64,000 nucleotides of DNA from M3007 sp041741155 (GCA_041741155.1 JBGSKO010000125.1:30681-94680), one strand, 5' to 3'; positions 34,409 to 42,623 are shown, counted from the first letter of the stretch. Translations and numbers: made by a program. The notes: generated from the letters alone by a model not told the origin.

Positions 34409-35368
34409 TTAGTGTTTCACGGGTACGCGCACCACGGTATTTTTCACGGGTGGCACGGTTTGCAGGTACGCCCACAGGGCGGAAATCTCGTCATCGGTGA
34501 GTATGGCCATGGGGGGCATGACGTGGCTGAGCGGCTGGCCGTCGGGGCGTTTGCCGAAGCGCACGGCGTTGGAAAACTGCTCCTCCGTCCAGGCGCCGAT
34601 GCCGGTTTCTTTGTCCGGGGTGATATTGGCGGACACGACGGCAAGGTTGGCCTTGTCGGATACCGGATTGCCACCCCCGAAGAAGCCCGCCGATTTTTCC
34701 GGCTCGAGGTCGTTGTTGGTTTCAAAATTAGCCGAATGGCAACGGTAGCACTCCCATTTGCCGGTGGCCAAGTAGCGTCCGTAGGCAACTTTGTCGGTGG
34801 GCGGTGGCGCAACAATGGGTTTGGAGGGGTAGTCGAACGGCTTGGGCATGAAAAGTTTGAACACCATTTTGCCGACAAAACTGAGTTCCATGGGTGGCTG
34901 GCGTGTTTCCGAAGGTTGTACCTCGGGTGCGTCGGAGCGCAGGAAAGCAATGGTTGAGGCCAGGTCTTCGTCGGACAGCAGCGGGAAGGTCATCCACGGC
35001 CCGGCGTAACTGCCGTCGCGTTTGACACCCGTGCGCAGCAAGTAGGCCAGTTCGCCGTCGGTGTATTCGCCGATGCCTGCTGTGGGGTGCTGGGTGATAT
35101 TGGCCGACCACATTTTTCCGAACACGTCGTCCGAGAAAAACAGGTCGCCGCTTACCTTGCCGTCGGCGCCGCGGTGGCAGTGGGCGCAGTCGGTCAGTAC
35201 AATGCGTCGCCCTTCTGCGAGGCGGGCGCTGTCGGGTTGAACTTTCAGATCAGGCGCATGAACCGTATAGGTTGGCATGGGGCTGAACTGGATGTAGGCG
35301 GTAAAAAGCAGCACCAGTGCGAGCAGGGCGCCAAGGGTGTAACCAATGATTTTGAAAGCCTTTTTCAT
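34409..35368 (-). CDS. Membrane-anchored dihaem c-type cytochrome
   Basis: 319 aa. An uncleaved N-terminal TM helix (residues about 8-27) anchors it with the domains in the periplasm. Two haem-attachment motifs, CAHCH at 61-65 and CYRCH near residue 207, define two class I cytochrome domains, each with a distal methionine candidate (GPWMTFP and VMPPMA). Carries electrons, probably between a quinol-linked dehydrogenase and an oxidase (inference). Upstream of the cupin in the same orientation; an imperfect -7 (CACCTTTG) is at 35409-35416. Confidence 0.9.
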   Translation of the reverse strand: MKKAFKIIGYTLGALLALVLLFTAYIQFSPMPTYTVHAPDLKVQPDSARLAEGRRIVLTDCAHCHRGADGKVSGDLFFSDDVFGKMWSANITQHPTAGIGEYTDGELAYLLRTGVKRDGSYAGPWMTFPLLSDEDLASTIAFLRSDAPEVQPSETRQPPMELSFVGKMVFKLFMPKPFDYPSKPIVAPPPTDKVAYGRYLATGKWECYRCHSANFETNNDLEPEKSAGFFGGGNPVSDKANLAVVSANITPDKETGIGAWTEEQFSNAVRFGKRPDGQPLSHVMPPMAILTDDEISALWAYLQTVPPVKNTVVRVPVKH

Positions 35369-35518
35369 AGGAGGACAGGTTGCGTTTTCGTCTTTAATAA
35401 TGACGGGACAAAGGTGCGAGCGCCGCCGGGCGGCGGGTTATCAAAAATGTCGCACAGACTTTCAAATTTGTCGCAAACGCATATTTGCACGACCCTACTG
35501 AATATTTTCCGAAGGTTC

Positions 35519-35552
35519 CAGACTTTCCAGGTTTAAAAACCTGGAAAGTCTG
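35519..35552. repeat. CAGACTTTCCAGGTTT hairpin
   Basis: Perfect 16-bp arms and a two-base loop; the same family as the hairpin at 13290-13322. The 35369-35695 gene-free stretch also carries the inverted repeat listed next. Confidence 0.85.
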
Positions 35553-35565
35553 TGGTGTCGTGCGC

Positions 35566-35627
35566 GGGTCTTTTGGCCGCACAAAAACGTCAGATAATCA
35601 AGAGGTTGGCGCGAGGTCAAAAGACCC
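35566..35627. repeat. Inverted repeat GGGTCTTTTG/CAAAAGACCC
   Basis: Ten-base perfect arms at 35566-35575 and 35618-35627, extended by GCGC pairing with a two-base bulge, about 70 bp downstream of the uvrC stop. Possibly part of a mobile palindrome or a terminator. Confidence 0.5.
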
Positions 35628-35695
35628 ACGCGCGGCGTTCAAAATGTCCGGCAGTGTGTATTTGCGTTTCAAAACGTAACTCAAAACGCAAAAAT

Positions 35696-37504
35696 TTAAA
35701 CTTCAAAACTCCCAAAATACGCCGCTACTTTCCCTGCCGCTGCTTTTCCTGCCACCTGTTCCACGTCTTCCGGTGACGCCTCGCGCAGGCGCGCCACCGA
35801 TCCGAAATGTTGGAGGAGTTTGTCGGCTGTTTTGGCGCCGATGCCGGGAATCTCGGTCAGTTCGGTTTTGAGAAAATTCCGGCTGCGCTGGTCGCGGTGG
35901 AACGTGATGGCGAAGCGGTGCGCTTCGTTGCGGGCTTGCTGGATGAGTTTAAGGGCTTCCGATTTTTTGTTGATGTGCAGCGGAACGGGGTCGTCAGGAA
36001 AATAAATTTCCTCGAGTTTTTTGGCAATGCCCACTACGGTGACCTTGCCTTCCAGTCCCAAAGCGCTCAGGCTTTTCATAGCTGCGCTGAGTTGGCCTTT
36101 GCCCCCGTCAATGATGATGAGTTGGGGAAGTCCCTGACCCTCGGCGAGCAGGCGTTTGTAGCGCCGATAAACGACCTCCTCCATGGAAGCAAAGTCGTTG
36201 GGGCCTTCCACGGATTTCACGTTGTAGTGGCGGTAGTCGCGTTTGGCGGGTTTGGCATTCCGGAACACTACGCAGCTCGACACGGGGTTGGTGCCCTGTA
36301 TGTTGGAATTGTCGAAACACTCGATGTGCAGGGGCACGTCGGCCATATTCAGGTCGGCTTGCAGGGTGCGGAGGATACGCTCGGCGGGCGTCTGCCGGTT
36401 GGTGCGGGTGGTAGCGTCGCGGCGCTGCTGGAGGAGGTGGTATTGCACGTTTTTCTCCGACAGCTCGAGCAATTTTTTCTTGTCGCCGATTTTGGGTACG
36501 GTGACGGTGGTCACACCCGGCACCACCACCTCTACGGGCACGATGATCTCCTCGGCGGTGCTGTTGAATTTTTGGCGCAGCTCCGGGATGGCAAAAGCCA
36601 GGAGGGTTTCGTGGTCTTCGTCGAGATTTTTGGTGAGCGTGAGCGTGAAGGTGTGGATGATGGCGCCGCTGACCACCTTGAGGTAGTTGACAAATGCCTC
36701 TTTTTCGTCGGCGGCAATGGCGAATACATCCACGTCGCGGATGCTCGGGTTCACTACAGTACTTTTGCCCTGGTAGTCTTCGAAAAGTGCGAGTTTGTCC
36801 TTGGCTATTTGGGCCTGTTCGAACTGGAGGTTTTCGGCGAAGTGCTGCATTTCGTCCCGAAGGTGCGCCTTCACAGCGGTGAAGTTGCCCTTCAGGATGT
36901 TTTTGATTTGCTCGATTTTTTTGTTGTACGTCTCTTCCGTTTCGTAGCCTACGCAAGGGGCGGCGCAGGTTTTGATGTGGTATTCGAGGCAGGTTTTGAA
37001 TTTGCCTTTTTCGATGTTTTCGGCCGACAGGTTCAGGGCGCAGTTGCGCAACTGAAAGAGTTTACGGATGAGTTCGGTGATCTGGCCGACCTTGAATTTG
37101 TTCAGGTACGGGCCAAAGTACGTGGAACCGTCGCGGAAGGTTTTTCGGGTGACGAACACCCGCGGGAAGCGCTCGTGTTTGATGCAGATGTACACCAGCG
37201 GCGATTTTTCGTCCTTGAGCATCACGTTGTAACGCGGCTGGTGCTGTTTGATGAACGTATTTTCAAGCAGCAGGGCATCGGTTTCGGTTTCCACCATCGT
37301 GAACTCGATGTAGTGGGCGTGCTTGACGAGCGCCTTGGTTTTGGCCGTGATGTGTTTTTTGTCGCCAAAATAGGATGTGAGGCGGTTGCGCAGGTTTTTG
37401 GCTTTGCCTACGTACAGAATCACGCCCTCGGCGTCGAGGAACTTGTAGATTCCCGGATCCATGGGAATAGTCGGAGAAAAGTCCTTGAATTGCTCGTTGG
37501 TCAT
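35696..37504 (-). CDS. uvrC: Excinuclease ABC subunit C
   Basis: 602 aa from ATG 37504. UvrC makes both incisions in nucleotide excision repair with UvrA/B. The N-terminal GIY-YIG nuclease is marked by GIYKFLDAEGVILYVGKAKNLRNRL (residues about 15-40). A UVR-motif helix near 200, the RNase-H-like 5' nuclease domain (IECFDNSNIQGTNPVSSCVVF, LIIIDGGKGQLSAA) and a C-terminal helix-hairpin-helix (LTEIPGIGAKTADKLLQHFGS) follow. Starting at 37504 is better than the earlier in-frame start at 37603, because the conserved GIY-YIG region follows directly. Confidence 0.97.
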   Translation of the reverse strand: MTNEQFKDFSPTIPMDPGIYKFLDAEGVILYVGKAKNLRNRLTSYFGDKKHITAKTKALVKHAHYIEFTMVETETDALLLENTFIKQHQPRYNVMLKDEKSPLVYICIKHERFPRVFVTRKTFRDGSTYFGPYLNKFKVGQITELIRKLFQLRNCALNLSAENIEKGKFKTCLEYHIKTCAAPCVGYETEETYNKKIEQIKNILKGNFTAVKAHLRDEMQHFAENLQFEQAQIAKDKLALFEDYQGKSTVVNPSIRDVDVFAIAADEKEAFVNYLKVVSGAIIHTFTLTLTKNLDEDHETLLAFAIPELRQKFNSTAEEIIVPVEVVVPGVTTVTVPKIGDKKKLLELSEKNVQYHLLQQRRDATTRTNRQTPAERILRTLQADLNMADVPLHIECFDNSNIQGTNPVSSCVVFRNAKPAKRDYRHYNVKSVEGPNDFASMEEVVYRRYKRLLAEGQGLPQLIIIDGGKGQLSAAMKSLSALGLEGKVTVVGIAKKLEEIYFPDDPVPLHINKKSEALKLIQQARNEAHRFAITFHRDQRSRNFLKTELTEIPGIGAKTADKLLQHFGSVARLREASPEDVEQVAGKAAAGKVAAYFGSFEV

Positions 37505-37532
37505 GACGGGGCGAAAGTAGGACCCTTGGCGG

Positions 37533-37550
37533 AATTTAAACACGCTCTTA
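37533..37550. repeat. Solo end of the 162-bp element
   Basis: AATTTAAACACGCTCTTA, 29 bp upstream of uvrC, matches only the right end of the 162-bp family; no opposite end is nearby. Confidence 0.6.
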
Positions 37551-37733
37551 TCCTTTTGGTGTTTTTGCTGTTGTAATGCCGTGCAATCGAAATCTGGATT
37601 CAATCCAAATTGTCGTCACGATGCTGTAATTTTTCAAACCCTACGGGAACGGGTTCCCGCAAAAGTTTGACCTTTGTGCACGCTTCCGGCATACAGATCC
37701 GGGCTTACTTTTGATTTTCAATTTTTTATAAAA

Positions 37734-38774
37734 ATGCAACAACCTACGATTCCCCCAACCGTCCTCCAGGAACTTCCTACTATAGTCAAAGCCTATCAAC
37801 TTCCCGATACCAAAAAAGCAGTCATTCAAATCCTCAACTCCTTTCTTCCTTTCTTTGGCATTTGGATCGCGATGTACTTCCTCAAGGATGTATCCATCGC
37901 GCTCACGCTGGCCCTGGCTGCGGTGAATGCGTTTTTCCTGGTACGGATTTTCATTATCCAGCACGACTGCGGGCACCAGTCGTTCACGGCCAGCCGCAAG
38001 GCAAACGACACGATCGGGTTGATTAGCAGCCTGATCAGCTTCATGCCCTACCGCTACTGGGCCAAGAGCCATAACTTCCACCACGGTCACAACGGTATCC
38101 TGTGGGAACACCGCGATATCGGCGACATCAATTTGCTGACCGTGAATGAATTCAAGGCGCTCGGTTTCTGGGGCAAATTGAACTACATGATTTTCCGCAG
38201 CGCCCCTGTGCTGTTTGTACTCGGGCCGGCATGGTATATTCTCGTGCACAGCCGGATCCCATCCATCAACCTGAAAGGCTGGGAGCATGCCCGCAAAGCA
38301 CTCCTGCGCCACAACCTGTTGCTACTGGTTATTTACACCGCCGTTGGGCTGCTGCTCGGCTATGAGGCGCTGCTGTTGGTACACCTGCCCATTCTGGTAT
38401 TCTTCGGCATCATCGCCGTGTGGTTTTTCTATGTGCAACACCAGCACGAAACCACTTATAAAGCCTGGAAAGACAAGTGGGAATACATCCGCGCCGCCAT
38501 TCAGGGCAGCACATACTACAAACTACCTAAAGTGTTCCACTGGCTCACGGGCAACATTGGCTACCACCACATCCACCACCTCAACCCCCTGGTGCCCAAC
38601 TACGAGCTGGCGCGCTGCCACCACGAGAACCCGGTGTTTGAGGAAATCGCCAACAAGATCACTTTCTGGGAAAGCCTGAAGTGTGTCTTCAACAAGTTGT
38701 GGGACGAAGAACAACAGCGCATGATCTCGTTTCGGGAGTATTTCCGCCGGGAGCGTTCGGGTGCTATCGCGTAG
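37734..38774 (+). CDS. Membrane fatty acid desaturase
   Basis: 346 aa from ATG 37734. Introduces double bonds into membrane acyl chains. The three histidine boxes for the di-iron site are visible: HDCGHQS (77-83), HNFHHGHN (113-120) and YHHIHH near residue 279. Four hydrophobic helices sit between them, including FFGIWIAMYFL and LLLLVIYTAVGLLLGY. It resembles the DesA-like acyl-lipid desaturases; position specificity cannot be read. A near-consensus -7 (GACCTTTG) lies at 37669-37676. Followed 14 bp later by the methylase-fold gene. Confidence 0.92.
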   Translation: MQQPTIPPTVLQELPTIVKAYQLPDTKKAVIQILNSFLPFFGIWIAMYFLKDVSIALTLALAAVNAFFLVRIFIIQHDCGHQSFTASRKANDTIGLISSLISFMPYRYWAKSHNFHHGHNGILWEHRDIGDINLLTVNEFKALGFWGKLNYMIFRSAPVLFVLGPAWYILVHSRIPSINLKGWEHARKALLRHNLLLLVIYTAVGLLLGYEALLLVHLPILVFFGIIAVWFFYVQHQHETTYKAWKDKWEYIRAAIQGSTYYKLPKVFHWLTGNIGYHHIHHLNPLVPNYELARCHHENPVFEEIANKITFWESLKCVFNKLWDEEQQRMISFREYFRRERSGAIA

Positions 38775-38788
38775 TGTGATTCTACCGT

Positions 38789-39511
38789 ATGACGTTATAC
38801 CTGATTCCAACACCCATCGCGGATAATAGCCTGCACACCATACCGCCTTACACGCAGGAAATCGCGCGGGGGCTGGAGGTGTTTATCGTGGAACGGGCCA
38901 AAACAGCGCGGCATTTTATCAAGAGCCTGCAGCCGTCGCAGCCGATTCAAACCATGATTTTTGAGGAACTGCCCGAACGGGAAGGCGCCATGTCAGATGC
39001 CGAAACGGTTTTTCTCGAAGCTGTTCGGGCCGGGAAGGATGTTGGTTTGCTGTCCGAGGCCGGCTGTCCGGGCGTGGCCGATCCGGGGGCAGCTATAGTT
39101 GCGCTGGCACATCGGGAGGGTGTGCGCGTAGTCCCGTTGGTGGGGCCGTCGTCGCTGTTACTGGCGCTGATGGCATCCGGAATGAACGGCCAGCGGTTCA
39201 CATTCCACGGCTACCTTTCGCCCAAGCGTCCCGAACTTGCCAAAGACCTGCGTCGCCTGGAGCAGTTGGCGCGCCAACACGATCAAACCCAGATTTTTAT
39301 TGAAACCCCGTACCGCTCGCAGATGGTGCTGGAGGTGGCCCTCGAAACCCTGCAGCCGGATACCGCTTTCGGAGTGGCACAAGACCTTACGGGAGCCGGC
39401 GAGTTTGTTCGATCCTTGCCGGTTCGGGTATGGAAAAGTCAGACGCAAACAGTCGTGCTGGGAAAAGCGCCGGCAGTCTTTTTGGTAGGAAAAACAGCAA
39501 AATCTATTTAA
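38789..39511 (+). CDS. Tetrapyrrole-methylase-fold SAM-dependent methyltransferase (RsmI-like)
   Basis: 240 aa. Motifs of the TP-methylase family: MTLYLIPTPIAD at the start, VFIVERAKTARHFIKSL, GLLSEAGCPGVADPGAAIVALAH (SAM-binding loop near residue 82) and VVPLVGPSSLLLALMASGMNGQRFTFHGYL. Close to RsmI, which methylates 16S rRNA C1402, but the short form seen in Bacteroidota may have another target. Its 3' end overlaps the convergent OMP gene by 8 bp. Confidence 0.88.
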   Translation: MTLYLIPTPIADNSLHTIPPYTQEIARGLEVFIVERAKTARHFIKSLQPSQPIQTMIFEELPEREGAMSDAETVFLEAVRAGKDVGLLSEAGCPGVADPGAAIVALAHREGVRVVPLVGPSSLLLALMASGMNGQRFTFHGYLSPKRPELAKDLRRLEQLARQHDQTQIFIETPYRSQMVLEVALETLQPDTAFGVAQDLTGAGEFVRSLPVRVWKSQTQTVVLGKAPAVFLVGKTAKSI

Positions 39512-40190
39512 AAAAACCGAATTGTACCCCGAATGTCATGCGAACCGTAGAAATCCAGTCGGGGGCATTGGTATAGATTTCCGGGTTTTCACTGAGTACA
39601 TACGTCGGTCGGGCAATGATTCTGAAATAATCATTGGCATACAGGTTGAAGCCCACGCCGAAGTCATAGCTGATGGTCTTTTGCTTGAACAGTTGATCGC
39701 GGCGCACTTCGGTAAGCGGCGCCTGCCGTAGTTGGGCGCCCTCAAACAAAATTTCCTCTTGGGGGCGGTCACTAAAAAAATCAAAACTCATACCCGCGTG
39801 CAGAAACACGCAGTGGCAGCGGTGCACGCGGTAATTAATCTTGACCGGTACCGTCCAGTATGCTGGCCGGAAGGCCCGCAACGTAGATACATAATGCGGC
39901 ACCGGCTCATTATTTTCGATTCGCGTGATAATCTCGCCCGTCCAGGTGTAGTACTCGTACGGGCGGTATCGTTTCGAGCCGATACCGGCTCCGATGGACA
40001 AGCGCCCGAAGGACGCCTCCAGGTGAACTTCCGGAATCAGGGTAGGTTTCAGCCCATCGGTGTATTGGGCTACGTCAAGACCCGTTTGGATGCCGACAAT
40101 AAATTTGCCGAAATCTTTTTGCGCGTTTGCGCCAAAAGAAAAGGCCAGAAAAGTGAGCAAAAAGAACAGCCGAGGGAACATGATAGTCAT
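39504..40190 (-). CDS. Outer-membrane beta-barrel (porin-like) protein
   Basis: 228 aa. Signal peptide (MFPRLFFLLTFLAFSFGANA), then about eight amphipathic strands, with HLEASFGRLSIGAGIGSKRY near the start and a terminal VRMTFGVQFGFFK ending in the aromatic residue recognised by the barrel-assembly machinery. Family similar to OMP_b-brl_2. Two in-frame ATGs (40190, 40181) are equivalent. Function unknown. Convergent with the methylase gene, overlapping its end. Confidence 0.8.
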   Translation of the reverse strand: MTIMFPRLFFLLTFLAFSFGANAQKDFGKFIVGIQTGLDVAQYTDGLKPTLIPEVHLEASFGRLSIGAGIGSKRYRPYEYYTWTGEIITRIENNEPVPHYVSTLRAFRPAYWTVPVKINYRVHRCHCVFLHAGMSFDFFSDRPQEEILFEGAQLRQAPLTEVRRDQLFKQKTISYDFGVGFNLYANDYFRIIARPTYVLSENPEIYTNAPDWISTVRMTFGVQFGFFK

Positions 40191-40327
40191 TTTTTTGTGT
40201 GGCAGAAAGATAGGTTATCTCCTGACAACGCTGCAATGGAATGGCCGGAATGGCTTGAATTGGAATAAAATTCTCTTCGCTGCGTTTGCTGGAAACCGGT
40301 TAATTTTGAGCGTCCTAACTGTCTCTC

Positions 40328-40957
40328 ATGCTATTCAATTATCCACAACTTCCTCAAATTGGTGATGTAGCGCCGTACTTTGAAGTGCAAACCCAGAAAG
40401 GTATCGTGCGCTTCCCGGAGTTTACAAAAGGCTCCTGGTGTATCTTTTTTGCGCATCCTGCCAACTTCACGTCCGCCTGGCGCATGTACTCCAACTTTTT
40501 GGCGATGAAAGAGCGCTGGCTGCATGAGCGAAATACCAAGCTCCTGGTGCTGTCCAACGAAGCGATTCGGCAAAATGACTGGTCTGACATCGTCCGGCGA
40601 TACATCGGCATTTTTTTGAAGGCACCAGTGATCGAGGACCGCGACAACCATATTGCTACCCTGTATGGGATGTCTTCCGGACGCCGGATTACGCCCCCGT
40701 ACCATCGGCTGTTGTACATCATTGACCCGGAGGGTATTGTTCGACTTATTCTGCACCGCCCACTGGAGTCTATTCAGACGGCGCTTGCCGATCTGGCGGT
40801 AGAACTCGAACGCCTGCAAGGAACCGTGCAAGGGACCTCCGATCTGCCGACACGGCCGCCGGAAGGTATGTTTAGTGCTTCGGAGCAATCCGATGTTCGA
40901 GATGGCTACAAACCCAAGCCGGCTTATTTCCTGCCCGGAAAAATTAGCCTGAACTAA
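40328..40957 (+). CDS. Peroxiredoxin-like protein lacking the peroxidatic cysteine
   Basis: 209 aa. The thioredoxin fold and the region FFAHPANFTSAW (40-51) align with the peroxiredoxin motif FFSHPADFTPVC, but the essential Cys is Trp51 (codon TGG at 40478-40480). The PxxxT part is intact. The only Cys is C38, two strands earlier. IIDPEGIVRLILHRPLES near residue 136 matches the conserved Prx 1-Cys continuation. It therefore cannot reduce peroxides by the usual mechanism; it may be a dead paralogue with a structural or sensing role, or the codon may be a sequencing error. The stop overlaps the T-tract of the tRNA-Gln terminator on the other strand. Confidence 0.85.
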   Translation: MLFNYPQLPQIGDVAPYFEVQTQKGIVRFPEFTKGSWCIFFAHPANFTSAWRMYSNFLAMKERWLHERNTKLLVLSNEAIRQNDWSDIVRRYIGIFLKAPVIEDRDNHIATLYGMSSGRRITPPYHRLLYIIDPEGIVRLILHRPLESIQTALADLAVELERLQGTVQGTSDLPTRPPEGMFSASEQSDVRDGYKPKPAYFLPGKISLN

Positions 40958-40991
40958 AAAAAAGCCCCGTTCTGAGATTCAGAACGAGGCT
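40955..40991 (-). terminator. Rho-independent terminator of tRNA-Gln
   Basis: On the minus strand, AGCCTCGTTCTGA pairs with TCAGAACGGGGCT and is followed by eight T. It starts about 7 bp after the tRNA and its T-tract overlaps the stop of the convergent peroxiredoxin-like gene. Confidence 0.85.
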
Positions 40992-40997
40992 AACTTG

Positions 40998-41068
40998 TTG
41001 GCCCACAAGGATTCGAACCCTGACAAACAGAACCAAAATCTGCTGTGCTACCGTTACACCATGGGCCA
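40998..41068 (-). tRNA. tRNA-Gln (anticodon TTG)
   Basis: Seven-bp acceptor stem TGGCCCA/TGGGCCA, D-arm with GGTAG, anticodon loop TTTTGGT giving anticodon TTG (reads CAA/CAG), and T-loop GGTTCGAATCC. No CCA is encoded. Preceded by a TACCTTTG promoter 31 bases upstream and followed by its own terminator: a monocistronic tRNA. Confidence 0.96.
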
Positions 41069-41098
41069 AACACAAGTCGCTTTCTTTAAAAGCGGCGG

Positions 41099-41130
41099 CA
41101 AAGGTAATTTGATGCCGGCTACCTTGCAAC
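41099..41130 (-). promoter_or_regulatory. tRNA-Gln promoter
   Basis: On the minus strand GTTG (41127-41130), 20-bp spacer, then TACCTTTG (41099-41106). The -7 and its downstream context, GCCGCCGCTTT, is the same as at the ribosomal operon promoter (19573). Confidence 0.6.
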
Positions 41131-41161
41131 ACCGTTCTCCATTTTTTTTCTAAAGATTCTT

Positions 41162-41240
41162 GTAACGGCGGGTTTTAACCGCTGGGGCGGGTTGAAACCC
41201 GCCGTTACAAAGCATTCAGCGGGTTGAAACCCGCTGCTAC
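41162..41240. repeat. GGCGGGTTGAAACCCGCC palindrome pair
   Basis: GTAACGGCGGG ... CCCGCCGTTAC (41162-41208), with a nested second unit, and AGCGGGTTGAAACCCGCT (41218-41235) followed by GCTAC. The last CTAC includes the stop codon (TAG on the minus strand) of the DUF2147 gene. Confidence 0.85.
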
Positions 41241-41659
41241 TGGGTGCGGTACCAGTATTGGGTGCGGTAGAATGGGCCCACATAGCCGCGAACGACCAGC
41301 ACATTCGGGTCGCCTTCCTTCAGCCAGAAATTGCAGGTGTACCATTTGCCTTTTTCCGGGTCCAGAATTCGTCCGGACTGCCAGTGCCCGGCTTTGGGCT
41401 GCATTTTTTCGAGAATTACCATCTGCAGCACCGGCTGGTTTTTTCGTTCGCCGGGGCACTTGTCGCATTTGCGATCGGGTGCCGACTTCAACAATTTGAC
41501 CACTTTGCCATGCAATTGTCCTTTTTCTTCGTAAATCTGGACATGGCTTTTGGCTTCCCCGGTCTCATCGTCAATGGTTTTCCAAATACCAATGGGCGAC
41601 TGCGCTGAAATGCTCGCCGCGAGGGCTACAAACAGAATACTAAAAATTAACTTGCTCAT
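41237..41659 (-). CDS. Secreted DUF2147 protein
   Basis: 140 aa. Signal peptide (about 1-19), then a single lipocalin-like beta-barrel: IGIWKTIDDETGEAKSHVQIYEEKGQLHGKVVKL is the family's strand-start signature, followed by CDKCPG, WQSGRILDPEKGKWYTC and LVVRGYVGPFYRTQYW. Function unknown; the CxxC could bind metal or form a disulfide. Its stop codon (41237-41239) lies inside the terminal GCTAC of a palindromic repeat. Confidence 0.85.
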   Translation of the reverse strand: MSKLIFSILFVALAASISAQSPIGIWKTIDDETGEAKSHVQIYEEKGQLHGKVVKLLKSAPDRKCDKCPGERKNQPVLQMVILEKMQPKAGHWQSGRILDPEKGKWYTCNFWLKEGDPNVLVVRGYVGPFYRTQYWYRTQ

Positions 41660-41728
41660 AATTGGATAGTTTCGAGCCTAAACGCCTCCTCCAGAGGATT
41701 TGTTGAATAACCCGGCCCGAAAAAATAC

Positions 41729-41756
41729 GAGCCATTCCGGGTAACAAGAATGGCTC
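41729..41756 (-). terminator. Hairpin with minus-strand T-run, no obvious gene served
   Basis: GAGCCATTC/GAATGGCTC (9-bp arms), followed on the minus strand by GTATTTTTT. No minus-strand gene lies upstream of it within this gap (41660-41931), so it may end antisense transcription. Confidence 0.45.
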
Positions 41757-41866
41757 AAGGTCAAGAAATGAAACATCTTCTGTCGCGGCTTTTTCCTGGT
41801 GGCACGCATGATTTTTTACATCCTTGCGCTTCACTCCCTTTTTTCGGCACTTCGGTTGAGTTCATT

Positions 41867-41896
41867 TTTGGGAGCCTGTTGCGGCCTGCACCTTTG
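41867..41896 (+). promoter_or_regulatory. Promoter of the TPR-protein gene
   Basis: TTTG (41867-41870), 18-base spacer, CACCTTTG (41889-41896): the -33/-7 layout with one mismatch in the -7. It precedes the ATG at 41932 by 36 bases. Confidence 0.6.
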
Positions 41897-41931
41897 TCCC
41901 GGATTCAACATTCACGACTATCAATTACGCT

Positions 41932-42579
41932 ATGAAACACTTTTTTCTGTTACTCGTCCTCGCCCTGACAACCGCATCGCTCTCCGCACAAAACGACCGA
42001 TACACCGCCGCTATGACTGCCGCCGTCGCTCAGTTGGATACTGCCAAAGGCGCCTCCGACTTTCAAACTTCAGCCAATACATTCGCCCGTATTGCTTCCG
42101 CAGAACCGGCGGAATGGCTACCCAGCTACTACGCGGCGTTCAGCAACCTGATGGTCACTTTCATCACGTTCGGTCAGGATCCGGCACAGGCGCTCCGTAC
42201 ACTCGACCTCGCGCAGCAAAGTCTCGACAAGGCTGTTGCCATTGCCCCAAAAGAATCGGATATCGCCGTGCTGCAGGCATACATCCTCATCGGCCGGGTT
42301 CGGGAGAACCCGATGGTCAAGGGGGCCGAGCTATCGCCCCGAGTATTTGCCGAACTGGAAAAAGCCGTGGCTCTGGATCCTGCCAACCCGCGCGCTCCGT
42401 TTTTGGAAGGCACGTATGTGCTGAACATGCCGGTGTTTTATGGTGGTGGCGCCGAGAACGCGAAGCCATATTTTGAAAAAGCGGCGACGTTGTTTGCAAA
42501 AGAAACCGATCGGGGGGTGCTGCCGCATTGGGGACAGCGTGAAAATGCGCGGTATCTCGAACAGGTTACCACGAAATAA
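41932..42579 (+). CDS. Periplasmic TPR-like protein
   Basis: 215 aa. Signal peptide (MKHFFLLLVLALTTASLSA), then helical hairpins with TPR-like packing: residues about 35-60, 60-110 (ALRTLDLAQQSLDKAVAIAPKESDIAVLQAYILIGRV) and 130-200 (ELEKAVALDPANPRAPFLEGTYVLNMP). No enzymatic motif. Conserved in Bacteroidota as a hypothetical exported protein. The downstream LytS-type sensor starts 44 bp later and the response regulator follows: a three-gene unit by spacing, so the TPR protein may assist that two-component system (inference). Confidence 0.8.
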   Translation: MKHFFLLLVLALTTASLSAQNDRYTAAMTAAVAQLDTAKGASDFQTSANTFARIASAEPAEWLPSYYAAFSNLMVTFITFGQDPAQALRTLDLAQQSLDKAVAIAPKESDIAVLQAYILIGRVRENPMVKGAELSPRVFAELEKAVALDPANPRAPFLEGTYVLNMPVFYGGGAENAKPYFEKAATLFAKETDRGVLPHWGQRENARYLEQVTTK

Positions 42580-42623
42580 CCGCTCTGTTTCGTTTGCTTT
42601 GCACGTTCAAACCGGTCATCGCC

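Noticed and set aside
40328..40957. Pseudogene
   Set aside because: The frame is intact over the full family length and other conserved residues remain; only the Cys is changed, so it was kept as a CDS with a noted oddity.
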